A DNA stretch of 64,000 bases from the NCBI GenBank assembly GCA_023426545.1, contig JAFAAN010000159.1:1-64000 (forward strand), given 5' to 3'. The notes below the pieces were generated by a model that was not told the origin of the DNA, did not search any database, and saw nothing but the letters and a program-made list of their open reading frames with translations. Source of the stretch: Pseudomonadota bacterium (GTDB taxonomy: Bacteria > Myxococcota > Myxococcia > Myxococcales > Myxococcaceae). The position numbers and the translations under genes were made by a program. Positions 17,237 through 26,006 of the stretch are shown here, piece after piece; position 1 is the stretch's first letter, and every line of letters begins with the position of its first letter.

Positions 17237-17722
17237 TCACGGCATGGCGGGGTAGCGCTCCACGCGCCCCTCGGGGGAGACGGCGTACAACTCGAACCAG
17301 TCGTACTCCAGCATCACCCCTGGGCCGAACTCCGGGCACTTGTCGACACGGCGGTTGACCCGGACGAAATGCCACCCCGACTGGTAGGCAATGACGAGCT
17401 CCAGGGTGCGCGGTGAGAAGGCGCATGTCTTCGCCGCCCCCTTTGGAAAGCGCTTCATCACTTCCTGCAGCACTGCATGCGCGGCGAGGACCGCGGGACC
17501 ATCCAGCGTGCCGAGCGGCTCCAGCTCCTCTTCGGGCCAGGGAACGGCGGTCGAGGCAGCTGGCGTGGATGGTGGGGTGGCTGCGTCCATGCGCCCGAGG
17601 GCTGGCGTCGGGCGGGATGAAGTCGCTTCGGCAGCTGTGCCCGAGTCGCGCGCCAGGACAGGCGGAGTGCCTCCGTCCGCGAGCAGTGTGACGAGCATGA
17701 TGAGGTGATGGGGGCTCAACAT
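17237..17722 (-). CDS. Small exported protein downstream of the JAB-like lipoprotein
   Basis: A 161-residue protein of unknown function. Starting at the ATG at 17722 it has a short hydrophobic N-terminal segment (HHLIMLVTLLADGG), so it is probably exported or anchored. A Pro/Thr/Ser-rich linker and a compact C-terminal domain of about 90 residues follow (GPAVLAAHAVLQEVMKRFPKGA, ELVIAYQSGWHFVRVNRRVDKCPEFGPGVMLEYDWFELYAV). It starts 20 bp after the stop of the lipoprotein gene on the same strand. The pair looks like one module, and this could be its binding partner or protector. Confidence 0.6.
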   Translation of the reverse strand: MLSPHHLIMLVTLLADGGTPPVLARDSGTAAEATSSRPTPALGRMDAATPPSTPAASTAVPWPEEELEPLGTLDGPAVLAAHAVLQEVMKRFPKGAAKTCAFSPRTLELVIAYQSGWHFVRVNRRVDKCPEFGPGVMLEYDWFELYAVSPEGRVERYPAMP

Positions 17723-17741
17723 GGGGGCACCGGTAATCAGA

Positions 17742-18518
17742 CTAGTGGCGTGGCGCTGGAGGGCAATCGGGAGGGACACCTCGGGGGATGAACGTGCTGG
17801 GACGCCCAGGTCGGCAGGTGGCATGAAACCGCCACTGCCTCAGGGCGTCGTTCCACAGGTAGACCTGTCCCTGCGGGTTCCATTTGTAGAACCGTGGGGC
17901 GTGTCGCTCGCCGGTGGCCAGCCAACCCCAGGCGGGAATCAACTCGCCTCGCGCGTCACGTGCCAGCCTCCCCGAGGGCGTCGTTCCATACGTGACCATG
18001 ACCCAGATGCCGTCACGGGACTTCGCGAGAGGCCAGACGCCGAGGTCCTGACTGCTGGGGCCAGAGCCGCAGGGGTGGTTATGTGCATATCCGAGGATGG
18101 GAAGGTCCCGGCCGAAGTCGGCGTCCTCCACGCCACCCCATGGTGGCTGGCACGTCCCGGAGGCATTCGCCACGTTGCGCAGCGGCCAGGACATCCGCCA
18201 GTCTTCAGGCGTCCGATAGATGGCGACGCAGTACTCGGTGGCATCCGGGCGGGGCCTCCCGGTGCTCGCATCGCAAGCTCCGGCGCTGCCCGGGAGCTCC
18301 ATCAATGCCGTGAGCGTGGGGAGCACCAGCGCGTCCGGGACACCCGATGAATCCGAGAGGACCGCGGGAACACGAGGCCAGGGACCTGGAGCCACCAGCA
18401 AGGCGTCATGGCCATCGAGCTTCGATACCTCCAGGGGTGTGTAGTAGGTCCGGCCACTCCCGCACGCGATGGCCAGCGCCATCACGAGCATGCAGCCATC
18501 ACGATAGCCGTGCCTCAT
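17742..18518 (-). CDS. Lipoprotein with JAB/JAMM-like metalloprotease motif
   Basis: A 258-residue exported protein; the ATG at 18518 gives a signal ending near Cys19 (ALAIAC), so it is likely a lipoprotein. Residues 142-158 read like a JAB/JAMM metal site: His146, His148, Pro149, then Ser155 and Asp158 (YAHNHPCGSGPSSQD), close to the HxHP...SxxD of RadC and JAMM peptidases. A strand with Glu95 could supply the Glu. The C-terminal part (WNPQGQVYLWNDALRQWRFH) may bind a partner. An exported JAB-like enzyme could act as a peptidase or a polymorphic-toxin domain; whether it is active is unknown. It is followed by a small exported protein on the same strand. Confidence 0.65.
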   Translation of the reverse strand: MRHGYRDGCMLVMALAIACGSGRTYYTPLEVSKLDGHDALLVAPGPWPRVPAVLSDSSGVPDALVLPTLTALMELPGSAGACDASTGRPRPDATEYCVAIYRTPEDWRMSWPLRNVANASGTCQPPWGGVEDADFGRDLPILGYAHNHPCGSGPSSQDLGVWPLAKSRDGIWVMVTYGTTPSGRLARDARGELIPAWGWLATGERHAPRFYKWNPQGQVYLWNDALRQWRFHATCRPGRPSTFIPRGVPPDCPPAPRH

Positions 18519-18671
18519 GAGCCCCCCACGGCAGTCTTCCGGAATCGGGTTCGCCCCGGCGTCCTCGCGCGAGCGTACCGTCCCGGCGGGCCAGCAGCCA
18601 GGCACCCCCTGCGTCACCTTGACTCATGGACCCGGGCGTCCGGGGATGGGAAACAGGCGAGGGAGAATCCC

Positions 18672-18989
18672 ATGCTGAAGACCGCTCTTGGACGTTTCCG
18701 TGCCGTGGCGCTCGCGGAGGGCTTGTCCTTCGTCGCCCTCCTCTTCATCGCGATGCCCTTGAAGTACGCCGCCGGCATGCCACTGCCCGTGAAGTACACG
18801 GGCTGGGCCCACGGCCTGCTTTTCGTGCTCTACCTCTTCACGCTCATGGAGGTGGCCATCGCCCACCGCTGGTCCATCGTGCGCGTGCTGGGCGCCTTCG
18901 TCGCGTCGCTGCTGCCCTTCGGCACCTTCGTGCTCGACGCGCGCCTTCGCCGCGAGGCATCCGCGCCCGCCGTCGAGCCCGCGCCCTGA
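18672..18989 (+). CDS. DUF3817 integral membrane protein
   Basis: A 105-residue membrane protein of the DUF3817 (YdzA-like) family with three hydrophobic segments and the family's pattern GRFRAVALAEGLSFVALLF, MPLKY, VKYTGWAHGLLFVLYLF and a basic C-terminal tail. The ATG at 18672 follows GAGGGAGAA; the longer upstream open frame lies in the divergent promoter region. The molecular function of the family is not known. It is followed by a TIGR02265 gene 126 bp further on, on the same strand. Confidence 0.8.
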   Translation: MLKTALGRFRAVALAEGLSFVALLFIAMPLKYAAGMPLPVKYTGWAHGLLFVLYLFTLMEVAIAHRWSIVRVLGAFVASLLPFGTFVLDARLRREASAPAVEPAP

Positions 18990-19115
18990 GCTCCGTCGGC
19001 CACCGGACATCTCAGGTGGGTTGCCCCATCACACGCCGTGCGCGTCCCCGCTGGGAGTTCGCGCGGGTGGCGAAGCTGTGCCAGCATCCCGCGCGCTTTC
19101 AGACGGGAGGTGCGC

Positions 19116-19730
19116 ATGGAGCGCGGCAAGTGGGACACGCCAGAGGATGTGGAGCGTGAGCTGAGCGCGCGGCTCGCGCTCGTGGAGGCATCCGAGGGGA
19201 TTCGCGGCATGCACTTCGCCGCCGTCCTCGACACCGTGCGCTTCCTCGGCGGTGAGCAGGCGGTGGCCCGCATCCAGCAGGAGGGAGACTACCCGGCGGA
19301 GCTGGACACCACCGAGCTCTACCCCGTCCCGCCCTTCATGCGCGTCTTCTTCTCCGCGGCCCGGCTGCTCGCGCCGCAGCTGGGCGGCATCGAGGAGGCC
19401 ATGCGGCAGCTCGGCGTGCAGGGCACCCTGGCCTTCATCAACTCCATGTTCGGCGCCGAGGTGCGGCAGCAGGTGGGCGGCGAGCCCAAGCGCCTCATGG
19501 AGATGCTCCCCGAGGCCTACCGCATGGCCATCAACTTCGGAGCGCTCCAGGTGTCGTGGACGGGCCCGCGCTCGGGCCGCATCCTCATGCGCCGCATCTT
19601 CACCCCCGTGGCCTACAACGAGGGCATGCTCGAAGGCGCCCTGCGGGCCGTGGGCGCGCAGGACATCCAGGTGCGCGGCGGGCAGACCTCGCTGCTCGAC
19701 AGCGAGTACACCCTGTCCTGGGACGACTGA
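19116..19730 (+). CDS. TIGR02265/DUF2378 family protein
   Basis: A 204-residue member of the Myxococcus-expanded TIGR02265 (DUF2378) family, recognised from the RGMHFAAVLDTVRFLGG start, the YPVPPFMRVFFSAARLLAP block and a closing VSWTGPRSGRILMRRIFTPVAYNEGML domain with beta strands. The ATG at 19116 is preceded by GGGAGG five bases upstream. The C-terminal half resembles heme-NO-binding-like or V4R-like folds in general shape only; no ligand is known. It is convergent with the dehydrogenase gene, leaving a two-base gap. Confidence 0.75.
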   Translation: MERGKWDTPEDVERELSARLALVEASEGIRGMHFAAVLDTVRFLGGEQAVARIQQEGDYPAELDTTELYPVPPFMRVFFSAARLLAPQLGGIEEAMRQLGVQGTLAFINSMFGAEVRQQVGGEPKRLMEMLPEAYRMAINFGALQVSWTGPRSGRILMRRIFTPVAYNEGMLEGALRAVGAQDIQVRGGQTSLLDSEYTLSWDD

Positions 19731-19731
19731 C

Positions 19732-21054
19732 CTACTTCGTGTAGCGGATGCGGTAGATGCGCCCGTTGCCGTCGTCGGTCAGCAGCAGGCTCCCGTCCGG
19801 GAGCTCCAGCAGGCCCACCGGGCGCGCGAAGGTCTCCGGCTTCTTCGGGTCCACGAGGAAGCCGGTGAGGAAGTCCTCGAAGCCGCCTTCGGGCCGGCCC
19901 TGCGCGTTGAAGGGCACGAACACCACCTTGTAGCCAGTGCCCTCGGAGCGGTTCCAGCTCCCGCGGAAGGCCACGAAGGCGCCGTTGCGGTAGCGCTCCG
20001 GGAAGGCCGTTCCCCTGTAGAAGACCAGCCCCAGCGCCGCCGAGTGCGACGGGAAGAGCACGTCCGGCGTCACCGTCTTCGCCACCAGGTCCGGCCGCTC
20101 GCTCTTGCCATTCCGGGTGCGGCGCGGGTCCACGTTCCTGGGCGACAGATACGCGTAGGGCCAGCCGTAGAAGGCGCCCTGCTGGAGGCGGGTGAGATAG
20201 TCCGGCACCAGGTCGTCGCCCAGGCCGTCGCGCTCGTTGATGGTGCTGTAGGGCTCGCCGGTGCGCGGGTGGAAGTCCAGGCCCACCGGGTTGCGCAGGC
20301 CGCTGGCGAAGACCTCGCGCCCCTGGCCGTCCAGCCCCATCACCAGCACCGAGGCGCGCGGAGACGGCTCCACGCCCACGTTCGTCTCGCTGCCCACGGT
20401 GACGAAGAGGCGCTGCCCGTCCGGCGCCACGCGCACGTTGCGCGTCCAGTGCTGGTTGTACCCGAGCCCCGGCAGCTTCGTGAGCGCTTCACCCTTGCCG
20501 GTCAGCGGCCCCTGCCCGCGCTGGTATGGGTAGCGCCGCACCTCGTGGGTGTTGGCCAGGAAGAAGTGGGTGTCGTTGAAGGCCATGCCGAAGGGCAGGT
20601 TCAGTCCGTTGGCTTCGCTGGCGAACGGCTCGCGCGTCTCGGCGACGCCGTCCCGCTGGGCGTCGCGCAGGCGTTGGATGCGGTTGGCGCGGCTCTCCAC
20701 GACCAGCACGTCGCCCTCGGGTGAGAGCGTCATCCAGCGCGGTGCGTCCAGCTTCTCCGCGTACACGTTGACGGCGAAGCCCTCCGGGACGCGCAGCACG
20801 GCGTCGGGCGGCGGGCGGATGACGGTCGGGCTCTTCGACGCGCTCCGCGTCGCGAAGGGTTTGGGCAGCGCGTCAAGCTTCACCTCCTGGCGCTGGGGCT
20901 TCAGGGGCTCGGTGCGCACGCGCGAGGCGGCGGGGGGCTCGCGCGGTGTGGCCTTGGTGGGAGCGGGCGCGGCCGACGGGGCCTGCGCGGCGGCGGCGCC
21001 GGGGAGCAGGGCCGTGGCGAGGAGCAGGGCGGACAGACGGGGTCGGAGCGACAT
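19732..21054 (-). CDS. Exported PQQ-dependent sugar (sorbosone/glucose) dehydrogenase-like protein
   Basis: Six-bladed propeller of the sugar/sorbosone dehydrogenase family (440 residues), exported by a signal peptide (LSALLLATALLPGAAAAQA). Characteristic blocks are LDAPRWMTLSPEGDVLVVESRANRI, LNLPFGMAFN, WTRNVRVAPDGQRLFVTVGSETNVG, FASGLRNPVGLDFHP and GDDLVPDYL. These enzymes oxidise aldoses or sorbosone in the periplasm with pyrroloquinoline quinone, but many family members lack demonstrated activity. The ATG at 21054 is selected for the signal peptide and an AAAGGA about 10 bases upstream. Confidence 0.85.
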   Translation of the reverse strand: MSLRPRLSALLLATALLPGAAAAQAPSAAPAPTKATPREPPAASRVRTEPLKPQRQEVKLDALPKPFATRSASKSPTVIRPPPDAVLRVPEGFAVNVYAEKLDAPRWMTLSPEGDVLVVESRANRIQRLRDAQRDGVAETREPFASEANGLNLPFGMAFNDTHFFLANTHEVRRYPYQRGQGPLTGKGEALTKLPGLGYNQHWTRNVRVAPDGQRLFVTVGSETNVGVEPSPRASVLVMGLDGQGREVFASGLRNPVGLDFHPRTGEPYSTINERDGLGDDLVPDYLTRLQQGAFYGWPYAYLSPRNVDPRRTRNGKSERPDLVAKTVTPDVLFPSHSAALGLVFYRGTAFPERYRNGAFVAFRGSWNRSEGTGYKVVFVPFNAQGRPEGGFEDFLTGFLVDPKKPETFARPVGLLELPDGSLLLTDDGNGRIYRIRYTK

Positions 21055-21285
21055 GCGGGGCGTCCTTTCGGTACGGAGCCCCGCGTCATGGGGTGGGGGG
21101 CGGCGGCTCGCAACGGCCGGCTCCGGCAAGTGCATGGACGTACACATCCGCCGGGTCCCTACAGCGCAGCGGCAGGACTGTTCACAACCATGACGAAATA
21201 GTTGATGTTCTGTCGCGCCCATTGGCTAGAAGGGCGCCGAGCACCCGGACATGGGGGCCGGGCCTACGCAACGGAGGGACGTCTC

Positions 21286-21843
21286 ATGAAGGCAAACAAC
21301 TGGAAGAGCCTGGCCGCGGTGGCGGGCGTCATGGTGTCGATGAGCGCCGGCGCGCAGGAGTCGTCGGGGAGCTTCGGGCAGGAGGGGCAGATCGTCATCA
21401 GCACGGACGCCTCCGCGAGCCTGGGTTACACCACGCAGGGCAGCGGTGTGGGCTACATCTTCCTGGAGCCCGGCGCGGACTACTTCCTCAAGAAGAACCT
21501 GTCCGTGGGAAGCGGCCTCCAGCTCCGGACCCTCTTCGGCTCTGGTGACACCCTGGCGGCCTTCGGTCTGAACGCGCGTATCGGCTACAACATCGCCCTG
21601 TCCGACCGCGTGTCGGTGTGGCCCAAGGGGCAGGTGTCCCTGTACATCGGCGACAACCTGCTGCCGTTCGCCAACCAGGCCCTGTCCGCCGACGTCACCG
21701 TCATCCTGGAGGGCTACGCGCCCTTCCTCTTCCACGTGACGCCGCACTTCTTCGTGGGCGCTGGCCCGCGCCTGGCCTTCGGCCTGGGCGATGAGGTGGA
21801 GGTGAACTTCAGCGTGGCCTCCACCATCGGCGGCTACTTCTAG
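21286..21843 (+). CDS. Small outer-membrane beta-barrel protein
   Basis: A 185-residue exported protein with a signal peptide ending at AGAQ and about eight amphipathic strands (GQIVISTDASASLGYT, GIGYNIALSD-type segments, HVTPHFFVGAGPRLAFG) and a terminal aromatic residue (STIGGYF), as expected for an OmpA/OmpW-like eight-stranded barrel. The ATG at 21286 follows GGAGGG at 21273-21278. It is divergent from the sugar dehydrogenase gene across 231 bp and followed by a strong hairpin. Specific function unknown. Confidence 0.75.
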   Translation: MKANNWKSLAAVAGVMVSMSAGAQESSGSFGQEGQIVISTDASASLGYTTQGSGVGYIFLEPGADYFLKKNLSVGSGLQLRTLFGSGDTLAAFGLNARIGYNIALSDRVSVWPKGQVSLYIGDNLLPFANQALSADVTVILEGYAPFLFHVTPHFFVGAGPRLAFGLGDEVEVNFSVASTIGGYF

Positions 21844-21852
21844 TCACCGCGT

Positions 21853-21877
21853 GGCCCCGTCTCTCGTGGACGGGGCC
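21853..21877. terminator. Hairpin between convergent barrel and GH15 genes
   Basis: Perfect 9-bp stem (arms 21853-21861, 21869-21877; seven-base loop) ten bases after the barrel-protein stop. No T tract is seen. It may serve both convergent genes. Confidence 0.55.
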
Positions 21878-21963
21878 GCGGTCCCAGGCCCCGGGCGGGG
21901 TGGGCGGCTGCCCACCGCGTGCCGGGGCTTGTCGTTTTCCATACGGACGGAGCCGGGCGCGCG

Positions 21964-23757
21964 TCAGTGGCTGCGCTGCTGGCTGGGGCCGCCCTCGCGC
22001 GACAGGTTCAACGCGGTGCCCACCAGCGCGAGGTGGCTGAAGGCCTGCGGAAAGTTGCCCACCATCCGCCGGGCCGCCGGGTCGTATTCCTCGGACAGCA
22101 GGCCCACGTCGTTGCACAGGCTCAGCAGGTGCTCGAAGAGCTCGCGTGCCTCGTGCTTGCGCCCCAGCAGCGCCAGGGCATCCGCCAGCCAGAAGCTGCA
22201 CGCCAGGAACACGCCTTCCCCTGGCGGGAGGCCGTCCCGCGTCTCGTGCGTGTGGTAGCGGCGCACCAGTCCGTCGTAGCAGAGCTCCTTCTGGATGGCC
22301 TCCACGGTGCCCCGCGCGCGCGGGTCCTCGGGAGGCAGGAAGCCCACCAGCGGAATCACGAGCAGGCTGGCGTCCAGGGCGTCGCTGCCGAAGGCCTGGG
22401 TGAAGGTGTTGCGGCGTGCGTCATACCCGCGCGCGCAGATTTCCGCGTGCATCCGCGCGCGCAGCGCCAGCCACCGCTCCACCTGCGCGCCGCGCATGCC
22501 GCGGAGCTGCGCCATCTTCACCATCCGGTCCATGGCCACCCACGCCATGACCTTGGAGTGGGTGAACTGCTGCCGCCCGCCGCGCACCTCCCAGATGCCT
22601 TCGTCGGGCTCGTCCCAGCGCAGCTCCACGAAGCGCAGCAGGTGGACGCTCACGTCCCATGCCTCGTCGTCCGCGCTGACGCCATGGCGGAGCGAATGGT
22701 AGAGGCAGTCGGCGACCTCGCCGAAGACGTCGAGCTGGAGCTGGCTCACGGCGGCGTTGCCGATGCGCACGGGGCGCGAGCCCGCGTAGCCTGGCAGCCA
22801 GCGCAGCTCCAGCTCGGTGGCGCGGCGCTCACCGGCCACGCCGTACAGGATTTGCAGCTCGTCGGGCTCGCCGGCCACCGCGCGAAGCAGCCAGTCTCGC
22901 CACTCCAGCGCCTCCTGGGTGTAGCCCGCGTCCAGCAGCGTCAACAGGGTGAGCGTGGCATCGCGCAGCCAGCAGAAGCGGTAGTCCCAGTTGCGCACGC
23001 CGCCCAGCCGCTCCGGCAGCGAGGTGGTGGGCGCGGCGACCAGTCCCCCCGTGGGGGAGTAGGTGAGCGCCTTGAGGGTGATGAGCGAGCGCACCACCTG
23101 CGTACGCCACGTGCCCTGGTGGATGCAGCGGTGGGCCCACGCGCGCCACCAGCGCACGGTGTCCTCGCGCTGGCGCAGCGCATCCGGCGGCTGCCGGGGG
23201 TGGTGGAGGTGGGACGGGTACCAGGACAGGGTGAAGGTCAGGCGCTGTCCTTCGGACACGCTGAAGTCCGCGAGCGCGTGGCTGCGCTCCAGGCGCAGGG
23301 GCACGTCCGTGGCCAGGTGCAGCGCATCCGGGCCGGCCTTGGCGCTGATGCCCCCGGGCAGCAGCCGGGCCCAGGGCGTCCGGTCGCCGTAGCCGAAGCA
23401 GGGCGCGAACGTCATGTGGAGCGGCACCTTGCCGGAGAGGGACTCGATGATGCGAACCAGCTGCGGCGCGTCCTCGCGCAGCGGCATGAAGTCGCACAGG
23501 CGCACGGTGCCGGCGTCGGTGTGGAACTCCGTCTCCAGCACCAGGGTGTCCCGCACGTAGCGGCGGTGGACGCGCCGCACGTTCGCGGTGGGGGTGATGC
23601 GCCAGAGCCCGTGCGCCTCGTTGCCCAGCAGCGCCGCGAAGCAGGCATCCGAATCGAAGCGCGGCCAGCACAGCCAGTCGATGGTTCCGTCCCGCGCCAC
23701 CAGCGCGGCGCTGTGGGTGTCTCCGATGAGCGCGTGGTCTTCGATGGGCGGCGCCAT
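21964..23757 (-). CDS. Glycoside hydrolase family 15 (glucoamylase/trehalase-type)
   Basis: A cytoplasmic enzyme of 597 residues with the GH15 layout found in bacterial trehalases and glucoamylases: an N-terminal beta-sandwich beginning IEDHALIGDTHSAALVARDGTIDWLCWPRFDS, then an (alpha/alpha)6 barrel with NWDYRFCWLRDATLTLLTLLDAGY (conserved RxxWLRDA), DEPDEGIWEVRG (general acid Glu region) and the C-terminal GLLSEEYDP (general base Glu). There is no signal peptide. The substrate (trehalose, maltose-type or glucan) cannot be decided. The gene stands alone, between hairpin-flanked neighbours. Confidence 0.9.
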   Translation of the reverse strand: MAPPIEDHALIGDTHSAALVARDGTIDWLCWPRFDSDACFAALLGNEAHGLWRITPTANVRRVHRRYVRDTLVLETEFHTDAGTVRLCDFMPLREDAPQLVRIIESLSGKVPLHMTFAPCFGYGDRTPWARLLPGGISAKAGPDALHLATDVPLRLERSHALADFSVSEGQRLTFTLSWYPSHLHHPRQPPDALRQREDTVRWWRAWAHRCIHQGTWRTQVVRSLITLKALTYSPTGGLVAAPTTSLPERLGGVRNWDYRFCWLRDATLTLLTLLDAGYTQEALEWRDWLLRAVAGEPDELQILYGVAGERRATELELRWLPGYAGSRPVRIGNAAVSQLQLDVFGEVADCLYHSLRHGVSADDEAWDVSVHLLRFVELRWDEPDEGIWEVRGGRQQFTHSKVMAWVAMDRMVKMAQLRGMRGAQVERWLALRARMHAEICARGYDARRNTFTQAFGSDALDASLLVIPLVGFLPPEDPRARGTVEAIQKELCYDGLVRRYHTHETRDGLPPGEGVFLACSFWLADALALLGRKHEARELFEHLLSLCNDVGLLSEEYDPAARRMVGNFPQAFSHLALVGTALNLSREGGPSQQRSH

Positions 23758-24108
23758 GTCGGAAAGCTAGGGACGCGGGGCGGCGCCAGGTTGGCGGCCC
23801 CGGGCCCTCGAAGGGACGCACGGGGGGCGGGCAAGCCCACGGGCCCTTTTCCATGCGGCCGCGGATGAACCCTCCACGTCACGAGACACGCGGCCCGCGC
23901 CGTCCATGTGGCGGCGCACCGAGGTGCCAGTGGGGCAAGGTGGGCCTGGCATGACTGCCCTTGCGCGCGGGCATTCGCAGTTGGCGTTGGGAGATGTGCG
24001 ACCAAGGGCCGGGAGGCGCGTGGGTCTGGTGTTTCAAGCGCGTGTTTCACGTGCGGGGTGGGGGGGTGGAAGGGCCCCACCCGTCTTGCGAGGCCACTCG
24101 CACGGCGC
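23758..24108. other. 351 bp with no recognised gene
   Basis: Separates the GH15 start from the proline dehydrogenase stop, both on the minus strand. No ORF with a ribosome-binding site, repeat or strong hairpin was seen. It should hold the GH15 promoter. Confidence 0.4.
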
Positions 24109-25044
24109 CTACCCACGCACCAGGTTGCGCAGAATGAAGCCCAGATTCGCGGGGCGCTCGGCCAGCCGGCGCATGAAGTACGGGTACCAGTGCCGTCCGT
24201 ACGGCACGTAGACGCGCACCGGGTGACCCTCCCTGGCGAGTCGTTCCTGCAGGTCCCTGCGGATGCCGTACAGCATCTGGAACTCGAACGCGCCGCGCGG
24301 AAGGCCGCGCCGCGACCCGTAGTCCAGCGTCGCTTCAATCATCCGCTCGTCATGCGTGGCGATGCCGTGATACACGCCGCTGTCGAGCAGCACCCGCATG
24401 CAGCGGATGAAGCTTGCGTCCACCTCGCCCTTGTCTGGAAAGGCCACGTCGGCCTTCTCCAGATAGGCCCCCTTGCACAGACGGATGCGGATGCGCTCGG
24501 CGCACAACTCCCTCGCGTCCTGCTCCGTGCGCCGCAGCGCGCTTTGCAACACGGCGCCCACGTGGGGCTCGCCGAACTCGGCGCGGAGCTGGCGGACGAG
24601 GTCCAGCGTCACCTGCGTCACCGAGCTGTCCTCCATGTCGATGCGCACGAACGAGCCGCGGGCTGCCGCGTCGGCCACCACGGCGCGCGCGTTCTCCAGG
24701 GCGAGGGGCGCGTCGAACAGCAGTCCGCACTGGGTGAGCTTCAGCGAGACGTTGGCGTGTATGCCCACCGCGTCGATGCGGGCCAGCAGCCGCTGGTATT
24801 CGCGCACCTCGTCGCGCGTCTCCTCGGGCGTCTGGACGGCCTCGTTGAGGTGGTCGAAGGACGCCAGCAACCCCTGGGCGGAGAGCGCCTTCACGGCGTC
24901 TACGGCCTCCTCCAGCGTCTCGCCGGCGATGAAGCGCGAGGCCAGCCGCCGGAAGGGGCGCAGGCGGGTGGCGGCGTCCTCGAAGGCGGGCTTGCGGGCG
25001 AGGAACAGCAACGCGGTGCGGGACAGATGGGTGGCGGCGGCCAT
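24109..25044 (-). CDS. Proline dehydrogenase
   Basis: FAD-dependent first step of proline breakdown to pyrroline-5-carboxylate, at the inner face of the membrane. The 311-residue single-function form has the beta/alpha-barrel signatures FDHLNEAV, NVSLKLTQCGL, RIDMEDSS, IRLCKGAYLE, ATHDERMI, FEFQMLYGIRRDLQ and VYVPYGRHWYPYFMRRLAERPAN; the last holds the paired Arg that bind the substrate carboxylate. The pyrroline-5-carboxylate dehydrogenase partner is not adjacent. The start is the ATG at 25044, without a clear ribosome-binding site. Confidence 0.93.
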   Translation of the reverse strand: MAAATHLSRTALLFLARKPAFEDAATRLRPFRRLASRFIAGETLEEAVDAVKALSAQGLLASFDHLNEAVQTPEETRDEVREYQRLLARIDAVGIHANVSLKLTQCGLLFDAPLALENARAVVADAAARGSFVRIDMEDSSVTQVTLDLVRQLRAEFGEPHVGAVLQSALRRTEQDARELCAERIRIRLCKGAYLEKADVAFPDKGEVDASFIRCMRVLLDSGVYHGIATHDERMIEATLDYGSRRGLPRGAFEFQMLYGIRRDLQERLAREGHPVRVYVPYGRHWYPYFMRRLAERPANLGFILRNLVRG

Positions 25045-25220
25045 GACGGAGGGGCGTCCTGTTCAGTCCAGGTGTTGTCGGAGGAAGTCTCTGGCGGGGG
25101 CGTCGAAGGCGTCTGGGTGACGCAAGGGAGGGCAGGTGGCTGGCGCCGTGGGCGAACGCCAGCCGGGCCCCGGGGCGGTGCCCGGCCGCGCGAGGGCAGC
25201 GCGCGATGGAGTCAGTGGAA

Positions 25221-25824
25221 TCAGTAGGCGACCTGTCCGTTGCGGTTGGTCGGCCGGAAGAGGGCCGCGCGGAGGGCCACGCGCAGCGGCATCAGCAGGT
25301 CCTCCCGTCTGCTCTGGCTGACGAGCCTGGGCCGCCGCAGCGCGCGGCGTCGCGGCAGGGCGTCCGTGGCCAGCACGTCCCGGCGGTGGCGTGACAGCGC
25401 CAGATGAGGGGCGGGCCTCGGGCGCGACCTCCGCGTGGCCCTCCGGGAAGCGCTGCATGCGAGCCAGGGCAGGGGGCTTCAGGTCCACCGCCAACGTCTC
25501 CCGATACTTCGCGTTATCGGACAGGCGTACGCATAGTCGCTCCCCGCCTGGGGACCGCACGGCGCGGATCAGCGGGACGCGGAAGAAACCTTGCTCCGTC
25601 AGGCTCAAGGGAGGGCGGCCGGTGCGCGGATGGATCAGCTGAAAGAAGACAGGTGTCTCGTAACCCCAGACGCCAGGGTTGCCCACGAGCACCTCCAGGC
25701 CTTGCAATGACAGGTGCTCCGTACCGGACGGCCAGGCCCGGTGGGACCGGGCGGACAGCGCCGCCCCCTGCCCGGTGAGCCGGAACACGACGGACCGGCG
25801 CTGGCTGGCGAGCGGGGCTTCCAT
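25221..25824 (-). pseudogene. Unknown protein gene with a one-base frameshift
   Basis: The reading frame from ATG 25824 codes well for about 138 residues (SLQGLEVLVGNPGVWGYETPV, QGFFRVPLIRAVRSPGGERLCVRL). Beyond 25408-25411 its third positions lose their G/C bias. Another minus-strand frame then takes over with strong bias (HLALSRHRRDVLATDALPRR ... FRPTNRNGQVAY) and stops at 25221. Removing one base from the four-C run (gggg at 25408-25411) joins the two into one protein of about 200 residues. The uninterrupted frame on to 25063 is therefore probably an artefact. It could be a true mutation or a homopolymer sequencing error. The protein is unknown, with a beta-rich N-terminal half. Confidence 0.6.
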
Positions 25825-26006
25825 AGAGGAAGAGGATGGGGATGCCAGCCCTCCCCGGCAGCCGTTGTCTATCTCCTGGCTGGCGGGCGCTCAGGCACAC
25901 GGCGGCGCCAACCCCGGCGGCGGCGCCAGGGTAGGAGATTGCGTAATGCCCGCTTGCAGGCATACTCAGGTTGTCTGCTTCCCGATGGATGCTGAACGTT
26001 GGCTGT

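Noticed and set aside
25063..25400. Continuation of the 25824 minus-strand frame to 25063
   Set aside because: Third-position G/C bias is lost after 25408 and the alternative frame to 25221 is strongly biased, so a frameshift is more likely.
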